A DNA stretch of 64,000 bases from Diphasiastrum complanatum (lineage: Eukaryota; Streptophyta; Lycopodiopsida; Lycopodiales; Lycopodiaceae): positions 24,228,005 through 24,292,004 of the forward strand of contig CM055092.1 of assembly GCA_029204225.1 (NCBI GenBank), read 5' to 3'. Under the pieces are notes generated by a model that saw nothing but the letters and a program-made list of their open reading frames with translations, was not told the origin of the DNA and did not search any database. Of this stretch, positions 1 to 11,786 are shown one piece after another. The stretch's first letter is position 1. Each line of letters begins with the position of its first letter. Position numbers and translations under genes: made by a program.

Positions 1-529
1 TGATCAGATTTAACTGTGGTGGTACATAGTGTGGACGTACATGTTATATACATACTGGAACGTCTGCAGCAGATTGCTGCAATTACTCTTTTAAGACGGA
101 GAAACTATTTTTGTTCAACATGTGACAAGGATCGAACCTTTTCCCCAAGCAGGAAACTCTGAAATTTCAGACATTGTGCATATTTTTATTAATTGTTATT
201 AGCCTATTTGATTCTACCTTACAGGCATCCTGGTCCAACCTCAGAGTAGGCCAAGATGATTGATTCCTTGTTTTTTGTTACTACAATGCAGCCTTTAATG
301 CAATTTCTGATGAGCATTTTCTCTTAACCTGTTGGCTCAGGTTGGCAGTTGTACACACTTTTCTGCACATTTACCCATTTTGTTTGTTTGAAAAGTTGAG
401 TAATTACTACTATTACTTGTCCATAGTGCATGGCGTGTTGATTATTGATCTGATGTGGATATATCTGCCATCATGCTTGCAATGATAATCTTAATTTTAA
501 GTCAAAGATGTTCTTCCCACTAGTAAGTC

Positions 530-673
530 GTATCATAGGGCAAACAATCACAGTTGACCTTGGCTAAATGTGACCTGTACATGAAGCGTGCTGTGCCAAT
601 CTTAACAATCATATGATGTTCTTTGCACAATCAAGCCATATCGCAGGGCAAATAATCACAGTAGACCTTGGCT
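530..673. repeat. Imperfect direct duplication, period ~108 bp
   Basis: A segment reading approximately CGTATCATAGGGCAAACAAT (near 528) recurs at about 636 with a few substitutions. The downstream part, including ACCTTGGCTA, is shared too. The offset is 108 bp. This is a degenerate two-copy repeat with no assigned function. Confidence 0.6.
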
Positions 674-817
674 ACGACTTACCTGCCAAGATTAATCTTG
701 CAAACATGTTATTTGAAAGAGTTCTAGTTGTGTAAATGTTGATGGCACCTGTTCATTAGGTGCACCATTTTACCTAGTAAAATCTACAAAGTAAAAATTT
801 GGATGCACGTCATATTT

Positions 818-1112
818 TGTATTTCCATTGTGCTTGTATAGGCAATCGTTCCATCCTCTCCATTGATGGATAAGAGTAACAAAGTGGTGACATTAAGCAG
901 CCTGTATTTTATGGTTTAGTTTTTAGCTCCGTCTGTCTGATGCCACTTAAATTGGATTGACACTAAATTGTGTAGTTCCAATTGTGCTTGTTTTAAGCAG
1001 TTGGTCCATCCTCTCCATTGATGTTAGAGTAACAAAATGGTGGCCACTGGCATCAAGCAACCTGTTTTTTGTGGTTTCGGTATTTAGCTCAGGCTGTCCG
1101 ATGTCACATGTT
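818..1112. repeat. Imperfect tandem duplication, period ~155 bp
   Basis: CCATCCTCTCCATTGATG occurs at 851 and again at 1006. The flanking text (AGTAACAAA..TGGTG, AGCCTGT.TTTT, CTGTCTGATG/CTGTCCGATG) matches along both copies, so roughly 150 bp was duplicated in tandem and has since diverged. No coding potential is evident. Confidence 0.65.
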
Positions 1113-2305
1113 TTAGGACAGTTAAAAATTAGGAGTACCGTAACCCGTTGCTGCTCAGTTCATCGCAATGATAATTGTCCCAACCGCCTGACTGTCATCC
1201 TCAGCCTGTCAGGGCATGTCAGGCTGTCAGATTCAGGATAGTCGTCACACATCCATGTCAGCTGATATTCAGTTTATGCAATGTTTGAATACAGTTTAAA
1301 CAAACTGTTTTTGTGGAAGACCCATCATACTTGTTTACATTCCTATATGATTCCTTAGATGCATGTCATTTTGTGCTGTGATCCCCCCCTCATTTGACAT
1401 CCTGTTCCCTTGACAATATCAATATAATATTATATTTATATGTTGAACTCCTAGGGCTTTGCAACATTTGTCTGTTTTGCAGATATCACCAGCATTTAAT
1501 ATACTGTAAACTCTTTGTAATAGCTAGTTTTCAACCCCATAGCTATGACATTTATCCACAGTTGACTGTTATACTTACAATAGATTTAACGTATGAAGAG
1601 ATTAATGGGTATGTTCTTTACAGGTATATAATGATGTATTTGTATTTTTCCTCTTTTAAAGGCATATACTAATCAAACTGTACACAATGATGACAACAGT
1701 ACACAATGTATGGGTCCGTTTTTTCTTTTTGGTGTGTGTCCCTGTCTTGTATGGCGTATGCTAAGTAGATAAGTAGATATGATGTCGACTTGTATATAAT
1801 GTATTGTTCCAGGTGGTGTTTTGGGTTCAACGATCCATGGAAATGTAGTCAATATTTCCACTAGGCAAAGGTGGGTTTTGTGGAAAATCTAATTTCATTG
1901 CGTGTTGATGGTGACACTCACTTTTTTGGGATTTTGACCACGTTTTTCCCATTATACAAAGGATCACTCACCCACCTTTTTACCGTGGAAAACTTCAAAG
2001 TTAAGCAAAGTTCATCCCCCTTCAAACAACTTTTGAGGGCCATCTTTTTCACCTTCTATGAGGAGAATTTGTTTGTAGGAACTTGTGTAAACAATTGTGG
2101 ATTATGGCAAATTTAACAAATGACCACTACACTACAAACATTGGGTGAGAGGTGAATAATTTTCAAGCTATTTGTATGATGGGTCTAATGTATAAGCTAT
2201 ATGAATATATATAGGCATGAGTATTAGTATTGTTGTGTTTGGACCACTAGTTTGTGAGGAAAGTCAAAATGATTGTGGTCATCTTGAGAGAAAACTATGT
2301 TTTGT

Positions 2306-2516
2306 TTTGGGCTTCCATGCCTAGTTTTGAGTTATTGATAAAGAGTGTGGATTTGGTGTAAATTATTGTTATGTTCAAAGTGTCGATGCTTTACCAAGTT
2401 TGAGTAGTATATTGTTAAGTTCAAGTGGTGATGATCACCAAGTTTGCTATGGTGAAAATTAAAGGATATGTCCTTGAGGGACACCTTTGGTTTGGGCTTC
2501 CATGCCTAGTTTTGAG
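2306..2516. repeat. 26-bp exact direct repeat, 185 bp apart
   Basis: A 26-bp string containing GGGCTTCCATGCCTAGTTTT is identical at 2306-2331 and 2491-2516. The sequence between contains related but more diverged text, so this may be part of a longer degenerate duplication. Confidence 0.6.
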
Positions 2517-2796
2517 CTTCTCTATATCTTGGCCTTTTGATAATCCTAAAGAAAGAGTGTCTTAAAAAATAAAATATAAAGGGTTTTCTTTCAAGGGGCC
2601 TTGGCATTATGCAAGTAATTATCTGTGAGTTTAGGATTCAAGGAGAGGGCAATTGGTGCCCGATAAATGTCGTGGATATTTGAAAGTTGTATGTGCTTGG
2701 TGTGCTTCAATTTTTTGCTTTTTTTATAACTATCTTCCAATTTGTGGTAAATATTTTCACCTACACAATTTCACTCCCCTAGTTTCATATTTATAT

Positions 2797-2801
<5 letters not shown>

Positions 2802-2870
<69 letters not shown>
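2802..2870. repeat. (GA)n microsatellite, 69 bp
   Basis: Uninterrupted GA dinucleotides. On the minus strand this produces a spurious Ser-Leu reading frame, which is not a gene. Confidence 0.98.
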
Positions 2871-2872
<2 letters not shown>

Positions 2873-3121
2873 TCCCATGCATATACATAACAATATGTAG
2901 TTCAATACAAATTGCCATTAACTGCACAACTTCAACAAGAACTTTGATTTTTTGACATAATTGAAAAATAACACATATATTGTAGTCAATGTCAACTAGG
3001 CACATTAATATCCCTATTTAGAGTCTAAAGTAGTTCAAAGATGAGAGATATCGTTGGTGAATGCATATGTTATTATCGATACTAATCTCAAAACTTATAT
3101 AAACAAAATACATATGTTCGC

Positions 3122-3132
3122 AAGGAGTGAAC
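3122..3132. repeat. LINE target-site duplication, left copy
   Basis: AAGGAGTGAAC, identical to 4821-4831 on the far side of the LINE. It sits directly against the element's poly-A/T end. Confidence 0.88.
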
Positions 3133-4820
3133 TTTTTTTTTTTCCTCAAAAAAACTAGCCATTGATTAGGAAATTTATACAAAGTACATGCTGGAAATAA
3201 ATTTACATAAATGAAAGTTTTTCAGCCTCTCTGAAAAGAATCAGGGGGTAATTACAAAAGTCATCGCTCCCGAATTTTCTGCTATTTCTATCTAGCCAGA
3301 TGTGCCAAAGAGTAGTTACTCTAATATGCTGCCAAACAGTATTAGTCTTAGCATCCTCAAAAGTGATATCGTTCAGCAGTGTGGCTGAACCTCTTGAATC
3401 TGACATGGAAGCGCACAATAAAGAGGGCAGTCACTGATTTCCAAAGAGGAGCATAACAATGAAAGAACAGGTGGATCACATCTTCAACAAATGATTTGCA
3501 TTTAGTGTAGACATGTGAAACTTCACCTCTATAATAGGCACGTACAGGAAGAGAACATTGGAGAATCCTAAGAGAAAAAATTCTAAGTTTGCCATTCTTG
3601 ATATTGTGAGTACGGCGAAATCTGGTCTTCCGAAGGAGGGGGGAGTCAGAAAGGGACCATTTGGAGTTGAACCAGGAGAAGGTGAAGTTCGGCTCCTTAG
3701 TGGCAGAAAAAACTGAGGAGTAAGATATCTTACCCGCCTTATAAAAGGCCTTAAAAAGCCATATTTTTTCATGGTCACAGGGTAGCGAGGTGGTGAGGGG
3801 GCCAAGATCACCGTGGGAGAAAGCGTAGGAGAAGAATTTGGATTCCCTGGAGGATAGGTCAAGATCAGTTTTGAGACGAGAAAGGCTAAGGGAGTAAATA
3901 GAATCCATAATGTTAGTCGAGGAAAGCCTTTCCGACTTAGGTTGCGACAAAGTCTCCCTTCAATCAATGCCAAAGGCTTAGAGTTCAAGATAATAGCTTT
4001 AGAGAACCACAAGGACTCCAAGGGGGAGATGGAATTGTCTCCATTCCATAAGGTAACCTCATGCATAGAGAGTAAAGACTCTGGAGATTGATTTGAATAA
4101 GTGGGAAAGGGACGAAGCAAGGCAATAGTGGGAACGAGTTAAGTCAAGTAAACAAGAATGAGAGAGATTCCCCTTAGACAAAGGAAAAGAAGGGAGAATA
4201 GTCGTCATCAAAAGGGCCCAAGGCTACGAGCAGGTAAAATTGAAGTGAATTTGCCTGAAGAGAAGAGAGAAGTAGTAGTGGGGCCAAGAAGCCCAAAACC
4301 CCTAATTTCTTAGGAGCAGTGCAGATATCCCAGTTTAGGAGGCTAGGACCATTGTTCCAAAGAAACTTTATGAAAACCTTAGCAATGGAAATGGAGTATG
4401 AGGGAGGGAGAAACCAAAGGAAGAGAAAGTGAGTGAAGTAAGAGGAGATAATATGTTTGAGAACAATGAGTCTAGCTGAGAAGGAAAGGTCCGACGAGTT
4501 CCAAATCAAAACTTTGGACCTAATTCTCTCTAAAATCCAATTGAAGCGATCTTTGTTGGATAGAGAAGCTCCAATTGAGAAACCAAGGAATTTGAAGACA
4601 GTGCCGTGGTGAAGGACGTTGAAACCCAGATGAAGACACCAATCAAGAGGAGCATCATGAGAGAGAACAAGAATATCATATTTATGATGATTGATCAGAG
4701 AGCCAGAAACATGAGAAAACCAAGAGAGTTCAAGAAGGAGAAGAGAAGCAGATTGATGGTGAAGTCATAATGCATGCCAAGTCATCTGCAAAAAGTTGTG
4801 GTCCAAGAGGAACACCACGG
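3133..4820 (-). mobile_element. 5'-truncated LINE (non-LTR retrotransposon), broken
   Basis: On the minus strand, broken frames spell the C-terminal half of a plant L1-type reverse transcriptase. An FADD catalytic box lies near 4790. A stretch follows with LSFSARLIVLKHIISSYF and FLWNN..LLNWDICTAPKKLG (about 4500-4280), then a zf-RVT-like segment with C..FVEDVIHLFFHC (about 3490-3430) and a terminal W..IWLDRNSRKFG (about 3290). A poly-A tail (poly-T on the + strand) sits at the left edge near 3133. The 11-mer AAGGAGTGAAC occurs immediately left (3122-3132) and immediately right (4821-4831), so these are target-site duplications that define both ends exactly. Endonuclease and the N-terminal RT are absent because of 5' truncation. 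Frameshifts make it inactive. Confidence 0.9.
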
Positions 4821-4831
4821 AAGGAGTGAAC
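4821..4831. repeat. LINE target-site duplication, right copy
   Basis: AAGGAGTGAAC, identical to 3122-3132; marks the 5'-truncated end of the insertion. Confidence 0.88.
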
Positions 4832-6075
4832 TTTTCCTTTGATGTCATGTATTTGAAATTTCACAAGTACATGTCATCGAGTCACAAATTGTGACCATGT
4901 AAACAGTTTCATTTAGATTAGTTGCAATACTATGCACATGAAACTTCCACATGCCTATTCTTAATGCTCATATCGTCATTCACCAGAATGACATATAAAT
5001 CAATTGCCCTTTTAATTTTGTCATTTGCTGCTTGGAAAATGGAGGTCCTTTGTCTCACCTTAGCTCTATATATTAGCATAAAATTTAAACTCTTCTTAAG
5101 TGTGCACATTGTGGTATTGCTTTGAAGATCATCAAAGGTCTGGAGATGTGTGGTAGTGCACTCCATAATATATCCCCCCTTGTTCAGATTGTCCCGCCTC
5201 ATCTTGGCATAAAGTAGTGCCTATTGATTTCTTTCATTTATGGGAGGGAGGGCCACAATATTTCTATTAGGATGGCATGTGTGTGTAAAATTTATATTAC
5301 AAAACCACATGAATTGCATTGTCTAATCTTGATTATCCCGTCAAACAGAAAAAAAAACTTGGGGCGACCATAGTTTCCTGTGCCCTGCCAAATGAAATTA
5401 TTGCCCACATTTTATTCGACCATTTGTTAGTCCCATGTATATTATTTTGCTTCCACAAGGTATCCTACGAACAGACCACATTGTCTTATGCAGTTCTCTC
5501 TCCAAAATTGCACCAACAAGTTGTGAAAGTACTGTACTTTAGGACCATTAGAGAAACTTAGAGCCCGACGAGGGCCTCTGAAAAAGATGCCTTTTTATTT
5601 TTTATGTTCATTTTCGTAGCCATGTGGACCAATAGAAACCTTGATATCAGGCTTATACGTAACGTAGCTTTTCTCAGATATAAAATAATAATTTTGTTTT
5701 TCAAATATAATTGTTTCATTGGGCAACGTGTGAAAATGCTATTGGATGTTGAGGCCTACCCTTCCAGCTAATCACTGCCCGAAGAGGCCCAAAAATATTG
5801 AAAATGAATATGATAGATGGTTGGATTGAGAAAATCAATGTAACATTAATGTAATTACATTGTCAAATCATGGTTTATAGGGTGAACTAGAGTTAACTTG
5901 TAGCACCAAATAGTTCAGTGTTCAAATGTTTGCCTACACATATTTTCAGATTCATGGCTTTTCACCTACACATATTCTCAGATTTATAGTTCAGTGTTTC
6001 AAATTTTGGCCTGCACATAACGAATGGCGCCATCAAGGAAGCTGTGCTCCTCAATCGACTCTGTGATTCTCTTCA
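4832..6075. other. Non-coding stretch
   Basis: No recognisable gene. A short frame at 5319-5561 has no domain motif. Inside it lies a 28-bp string that recurs exactly at 11787-11814 (listed separately). The region otherwise looks like decayed intergenic sequence. Confidence 0.45.
5521..5548. repeat. 28-bp string shared with 11787-11814
   Basis: Contains the near-palindrome AAAGTACTGTACTTT followed by AGGACCAT. The same 28 bases are found 6.3 kb away at 11787-11814, but flanking sequence on both sides differs. It may be a conserved end or internal motif of a short mobile element. Confidence 0.6.
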
Positions 6076-7388
6076 ATGAGCAAGATGACAATGGATTATG
6101 GGTGCCAAGAAAATATTCGAAAAACTCTGGGTTCTGATGCATCCATTAGCAAAAGAACATTTCGAAAAAGCAAAAGGACAAAACTACCATTTCGATATTA
6201 TTTGAAGGGCAGAATTTTGGATTTCAGAACACCATCAGGAGGAAAATCTATTTTTGAAATTTTAGTCCAACATGTATATATGCATTCAGAGATAAATGTG
6301 CAAGGATTCAACCGTCAGGATTACAAAAAAACAACAATTGTGAGTATTGATATATTATAATACTTTGATTTTTTTGTCATTCCTTATCATCTATTACAAA
6401 ATTTGCTAATCTAATCATTTTTCTCTTGCAGATTTATATCCATCAATTATAAATGAATGGGAGCAAGTGGATCTCTTGCAGGTGTGTTAGATGTGGTACG
6501 CACTGATATTGGACATCTGCAATAGAGGTAGAACTGCAAAAAATCTTGTTGATTGTGGAATCTTCTTTTATGAATCAATGTATATTCATGATATAAATGA
6601 AAATTTTTGGTAAATAGTCCCAATTCCATTATCTAGTTTTAAAAGTTATCAATGGATTGCTCCAGATGCTGCAGTATTAGAATCATTTTGTTGCAAACTA
6701 TATAATGATATAAAAAATTCATTAAAGATAAGCATGGGTTCAAAAACAGTCCAAATAAGTTGGTTTATTTCTTTGAATATATTTACGGATTTCTTTTTAA
6801 GTGTCAATGTACACAAAACTCCAACAATGTTTGTATAAAAAATTTATCAGATAGTTTACTATCTGAACTTATGGATGAAGACTGAGTTAAAAAATCAGAT
6901 GGAGAAATAGAATGTATAATTAAAATGTCTTCCATGTGCTTTCGCTATCAAATAGAAAAGCAAATGTTGAGCTTATGCTTCCATTATTAAATATGGAGAA
7001 AGAACAAGAGTAAATGGGTGCTACTTGATCAAGACTTGGAAGCCACTGGACATTCTAAGTGAAAAAAGATTGAAATAATATACAATGATGCACTTTTGAC
7101 ATGTGTTGAGGTGGAAGAGGATTGGAGCCTAAATTACATCAGGCAGAAACTGTTGCTCCTACAAGATGATATACTTTCAAACCTCAGATTCATTTCAAAT
7201 GGTAAACTCGTAAGTAATTGTAAACACTCTATTATTTTTGTATAATCTCTTTCAAAAATTGCTCGTATAATCTCTATACAAAATGTAATATACTTTGTAT
7301 TAAATTTATGCAGGTGCGTAAAAGACATGAGCTCGAGATCAAATGCATAGATATTGGCGAAACTATTCAACTGATGGAAGAACACTGA
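6076..7388 (+). pseudogene. Decayed intron-containing gene, possible C-terminal ubiquitin-like fold
   Basis: Several blocks read as protein but are split by stops and frameshifts. The first is 6076-6339, followed by GTGAGT and a 3' CAG at 6429-6431, an intron-like pair. A second block runs from about 6660 to 7209 with a frameshift near 6720 and stops near 6885, 6990 and 7060. A textbook GTAAGT...TTATGCAG intron (7210-7313, phase 0) joins it to a last exon ending in TGA at 7386-7388. The final ~70 residues alternate as in ubiquitin folds: KKIEIIYND, TCVEVEEDWSLNYIRQKL, SNLRFISNGKL, then ELEIKCIDIGETIQLM, where ubiquitin has RLIFAGKQL and STLHLVL. That likeness is my inference. The upstream part is unrecognised. 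A convergent decayed gene follows on the other strand. Confidence 0.45.
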
Positions 7389-7767
7389 CATTTACTATCA
7401 GAAAATACACATCCATCATCGTTACTCAAGATGAAAACAAGAATCTTGTCTTTTATCAATGTAGAAAAATTGCAATCTAGTATTGTACTATGGACACAAC
7501 TTGATTGTAAGAAACTATATTGATATCAATAAAAGTCACATAAATGGGTTTTATACATGTATGATTCTATCTCCTTTTTCGGATGATAATATATACACGT
7601 TTACAATCGAAATCCTATTCAGTAACTTTATCTTTATTTTCTATATTAGTATCAGCAGCTATGATGGCTACAATCTCTTGTCCTGTAATTTCGCCTTCCT
7701 CTGTAGTAGGAAAGACTTGTATGCTTCTTAGATTGTATAAAATAATCTCTGCATCCTCAGCAACTTG
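7389..7767. other. Short spacer between two convergent decayed genes
   Basis: AT-rich, with overlapping short frames and no motif I recognise. It probably contains the 3' untranslated ends of the two flanking pseudogenes. Confidence 0.4.
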
Positions 7768-9104
7768 ATGTTAGGGCAGGAGCAGGATTCTTCACAACGC
7801 CCTCAAGCTCAAGCACAAAAGCTACGCTATTCTGTACAAATGTTTTGATCAACTCTTGCTGCAATCTATATAAATCATCGGAATTGCACGGCTCAAGTGT
7901 GAACTGTCATCACAAACCAGGTGGATGAGTAAATAACTAACAATCACACTAACAAAATAAAGATTTCAATCAATAGAACAACAAATGAACAATATCTACA
8001 TCAAATTGTACCACTCAAAAAAGAGCTTTGTATTGTATAGGATGAACCAAGCACAACTATAAGCATCCTTTTGTTGTACACACTGCAGATATTTAACAAA
8101 AATTATTAATATTATGTGACATACAATTTATTTATGCTATGACGATAGACTAAAAAAAAAAATGCATATCAACGATAAATTGTATATACCTTGAGAGATT
8201 TAATAGTTATCTCCCCAATAGAAGTCGTCGTTGTTGGTATTTCACGCACGACATCATGAAGTAGAGAATCGAATTCTTTATGTGTATTTTTAGTTGAGTT
8301 TGTTTTTACACATAGAAAATTTGATACTCCCTCCTTAAATATTTAGGTTCCAATGCCAAGTGCAACAAGCAAAATGAAATTTAGAATCAATTTTGACATG
8401 AGTATAATGATCAAAATAAAAGAAATCAACAACATATAGCAAAGCTTACTTATTCCTATATGGAATCAAGTAGAATGTGGCCACATGACTGCAATCGATG
8501 AAATATACAGCCCTTTCAAAATTGGCCTCTTTTGCCTTTACAGCACCCATGAAAAATGGACTGACAACAAAAATGATTCCCTTCGAATCCATACTATTAC
8601 TATGCTGCAAAAATTTTTAGCCAGCTTCAACAATGACATTTGTGATTTCTGAAGTTTTATCTTTAAGCTCTATACAGATTTGGGACCTAATCTATAGCTT
8701 CTATTTGAATTTGGAAGGAAAAAGTCAAAATAATTTCTGAGCATATCAATTTCATTGCCTAAATAAGCCTTGTATTGATTGTGATGGTCAGAATAGAAAA
8801 AATCTGATTGGGATCGTATGGGATTCTAACAAAAAGGTTATGTACAGGTTTTGAATCCGATGCCCCAACAATGTTTCAATTATCTTATCAAGCTCCTCTT
8901 TGGTTATCTCCACCTTCAGTGAAGAAACCTTCTGAGAAGCTGGACGGATAACATGAGAAACTCTGCTTCTGAATCAGAATCTAATTTAGAGGACAGAAAG
9001 ATCTGGGTCGCTTTGTAGGGACTACGAAGGGAAGCAGCTAGCCTACGAGATCCAGCTTTCTTAGGAACTGCCTGTTTCCTTTTCCTCCTTGAGGTAGTTG
9101 GCAT
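7768..9104 (-). pseudogene. Decayed intron-containing gene; weak resemblance to Ulp1-type protease
   Basis: On the minus strand a basic N-terminus starts at 9104 (MPTTSRRKRKQAVPKK..). Frame-shifted coding-like blocks follow, including VEITKEELDKIIETLLGHR, then GIIFVVSPFFMG and NFERAVYFIDCSHVATFYLIP (about 8620-8470). A block of about 8339-8190 (KEFDSLLHDVVREIPTTTTS) ends at a GTATAT donor. An intron to about 8083 ends in CTGCAG, and the next block reads CVQQKDAYSCAWFILYNTKLFF. A last block near 7915-7770 has QNSVAFVLELEG. The Q-x6-C spacing in QKDAYSC resembles the C-terminal part of Ulp1/C48 cysteine proteases. FERAVYFIDCSH could instead be a worn transposase motif. Neither is secure. The clean intron signals argue it was once a real gene. 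Confidence 0.4.
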
Positions 9105-9769
9105 GATCTATCTAGAGGCAAGTCTCTAGAGGTGATGGCGTTATATCCAAATGAAGACATGAATATCGGTCTCGAAGTCGTTTGAGAATAACAAAATCCT
9201 TAGGCATGATGGTAACACGCCTAACATGCATTGTCAGAAGACATGAATCCTCAAAGAACTGGGACATGAAATCTTCTACAACACCTTGTAGGACCTACAT
9301 GGCTGTCACGACAAAACGAACATCTAGCCCAAGTGACAAGGTGACATTTCTAACATATCGGTCGAAAGGAGCTCTAGGGATCAACAATTCAGTTGATCTT
9401 TGAAGTTTTCTAATCTCCCTCAATCAGACCTGCTTCCTTCCACGTCTATGGCCAGTACCATGGGGGACACAGGCATGGGAGGGCTATAGAGAGGTTATGG
9501 CATGAGCAGTGGCCTTGGTCCTAGCCATCATGGTCAGATATTAAAGAAGAACACAAAAAAGTTTTGTGGAGGATAAGACCAAAAAAAAAAAATTTGTAGA
9601 AGAAAGGACACAAAAAAATTTGCAGAAGAAAGGAGCTTGAAAGGTTGAGTATCAGTTTCGAGTGCAAGATAAACAACAAAAAAGGAAGAAGTGATGTTCC
9701 ACGCTCAAAAGCGATATCGAAGATATCGTGGTATCAGTCTTGAGCCTGGGGGGCGATGGTGGATACTAG
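9105..9769. other. Non-coding stretch, no gene recognised
   Basis: Short overlapping frames only. From about 9690, GATATCG palindromes and CAAGCG-type motifs announce the repeat units that follow. No promoter or transposon end could be placed. Confidence 0.4.
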
Positions 9770-10995
9770 GAGGCTGTTGGACTTGCTTGAGATCGATATT
9801 CGAATATAAAAACTGAAAATTTGCGAGAAAAAATGAAAAAATCGTGGAGGTATTTATAATTTTTTTTTCACACGTGTGAAAAATTGCCCCAGGACACGTG
9901 GCGTCCTTTCAATGGTCCACGTGTCAATCTATACAATAATTATGACTCATTGATGAGGGTCACGTGGGTATTTGCCACGTGCACTAATCAGATTGAGCCA
10001 CGTGTCATTCCGCACGTGACAATTGTCGCATCAATCATTTTGTGTACAAAGCAACATTTTCAACCAATCAAGAAACAACACGTGTCAATCTCAATTTCAT
10101 TCATTTTTGCGCATGATATCGATTTCAAGCGCAATTGTCAACCTCATTAGCCTGCGTTGGTACCTTTACGCTTGAAATTGATATTACTTTCTGGGATATC
10201 GCTCTCAAGCGCGGGTTTTCATTACAATTTTCTCTGGACAATGCACCAGCGCTCCAAACCGATACGAGAAGCCTTTTTGATGCACTTGAGATCAATATTG
10301 CAAGATTAAAACTGAGAATTTGTGACAATAAATGAACACTTCGAGACACGTGGCATCATTTCACAGGTGCATGTATCCATCCGTACATTAATTATGACTC
10401 ATTAATGAGGGACACGTGGGGGTGTGACACATGCACTAATCAGATATCGCCATGTGTCATTCTGCACATGACAATCATCGCATCGATCATTCTCTGCATG
10501 GGCAAATATTTTGAGCAATCACAAAATGACACATGTCCTTCACAATTTCTCTGATTTTTACGTCTGATATCGATTTAAAGCGCACTTCTCAACCTTTTTC
10601 ATCTCAGTTTGTACCTACGTGCCTGAAGTCAATATTATAGTCTATAATATCGGTCTCCACCGCGCATTTCATTCCAAAATTTTGTGGCCAATGTACCCGC
10701 GCTCGAAACCGATATGAGAAGCCTTTTTGACGCACTTGAGATCAATATTGTGAGAAAAAAACTAAGAATTTGCGATTATAGTTGAATTATTTGGAACACG
10801 TGGCATCATGTTAGTGGTCCACGTGTCTATCTGTACACATCATTATGACTCATTGATGATGGCACATGGGCAATGACATGTGCACCAATCCTATTGTGCC
10901 ATGTGTCATTCCGCACATGTCCACTGTCGCCAATCATTATCTGTACGGACGAATATAATCAACAAATCACAAAATGACACATGTCCTATCGATCA
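9770..10995. repeat. Three degenerate tandem units, ~450-500 bp, rich in CACGTG
   Basis: Unit landmarks recur in order. GAGATCRATATT occurs at about 9791, 10287 and 10739. ACACGTGGC is followed by TCCACGTGT or its decayed form, then ATTATGACTCATT.ATGA, CACTAATCAGAT.., CATGTGTCATTC.GCAC and finally ATATCGATTT.AAGCGC. Periods are 496 and 452 bp. The palindrome CACGTG occurs about a dozen times between 9869 and 10830, at least seven of them in the first unit, and many later copies have decayed to CACATG or CATGTG. CACGTG is the plant G-box core bound by bZIP and bHLH factors; whether these sites function is unknown. The array could also be the regulatory part of a transposon. Confidence 0.75.
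9869..9878. repeat. CACACGTGTG palindrome, copy 1
   Basis: First of at least eight exact copies of this 10-bp perfect palindrome in the window. The others are at 11174, 11967, 13733, 56686, 57062, 60706 and 61946. Most lie in LTR sequence of one copia family. Confidence 0.8.
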
Positions 10996-11079
10996 TATTC
11001 CACATGTGTGAAATCCAAGTCTAAAATTGGCCTAATCACTTAATTACAAGTGCACAATGAGTGGTTTCGATAGAGGACC

Positions 11080-11242
11080 TCCAAACCTCAAGATTAAGGC
11101 CTATTAACTATTCAAACTTATCATAAATGAACTAAAGTGACTATGATTACCCTCCACACGTGGGAACATGCTCCACACGTGTGAAATCAATATGTACATG
11201 AAAGTGCAAAATGATCAAGCTAAATTTTGTCAAATCTTCACA
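11080..11242 (-). mobile_element. Copia LTR remnant (terminal part)
   Basis: The text running from AAGGCCTATTAACTATT through TGATCAAGCTAAATTTT to TCTTCACA parallels 14355-14467 (AAGGCCTATTGAGTATT.., TGATCAAGCTACATTTT.., TCTTCACA). The CACA end matches the ends of better-preserved LTRs at 12484 and 57339. It contains CACACGTGTG at 11174. Only this edge of the LTR can be placed. Confidence 0.5.
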
Positions 11243-11786
11243 TGACACAGCTTCCTCCCTAACCTATGTCAGCCATGCATAGCTTCATCACCTGTGCCAA
11301 TCATAGGTAAAAATGGAATCTATGATTGGACTCTAATTTTCAGTTGATAAAATTGACGCTCATCTTCCTCGTTAGAGTCTATCGACAAATTCTCATATGA
11401 GTTAGCATCCAATTGTTGACTTTTGTAAATGGTTCGTCATTGTCAACTCGAAATTGAATCAATCAATCAACATCTTGGAGATTGACATTATTGACTCATG
11501 GCTGATTCTTTGTTGAACGCGTCCTCTTGTCTTTTGGATCTAATTGCAACATTTCTAACTCGTACTTTCCCAAGAAAGCATTTGTTGAAGTGGTATGCAG
11601 CCAATGCACACATAAAATTTTTGCAAATGTGTCGTCAATCTGAATAAAGCCAATCACTTTAGAAATCCCAAATGGATGATTTTTGCTATTTTATGAAGCT
11701 AAAAATACAATGAGACTCCCAACATTTATTTCATTGAGGTTACCAGACCATTTAGCCGTGGGAGCATATATAGTTGGGCGATGTTA

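Larger units (their letters stand above)
1..2795. other. Non-coding stretch, no gene recognised
   Basis: No open reading frame here resembles a protein I recognise, and those present are short and without domain motifs. The stretch is AT-rich and holds several small direct duplications, listed separately. It could be intergenic or lie in the 3' flank or an intron of a gene to the left. I see no tRNA or rRNA and no clear transposon ends. Confidence 0.5.

Noticed and set aside
2796-3005. Open frame coding poly Ser-Leu across the GA repeat
   Set aside because: It is a translation of a pure dinucleotide microsatellite; no coding evidence.
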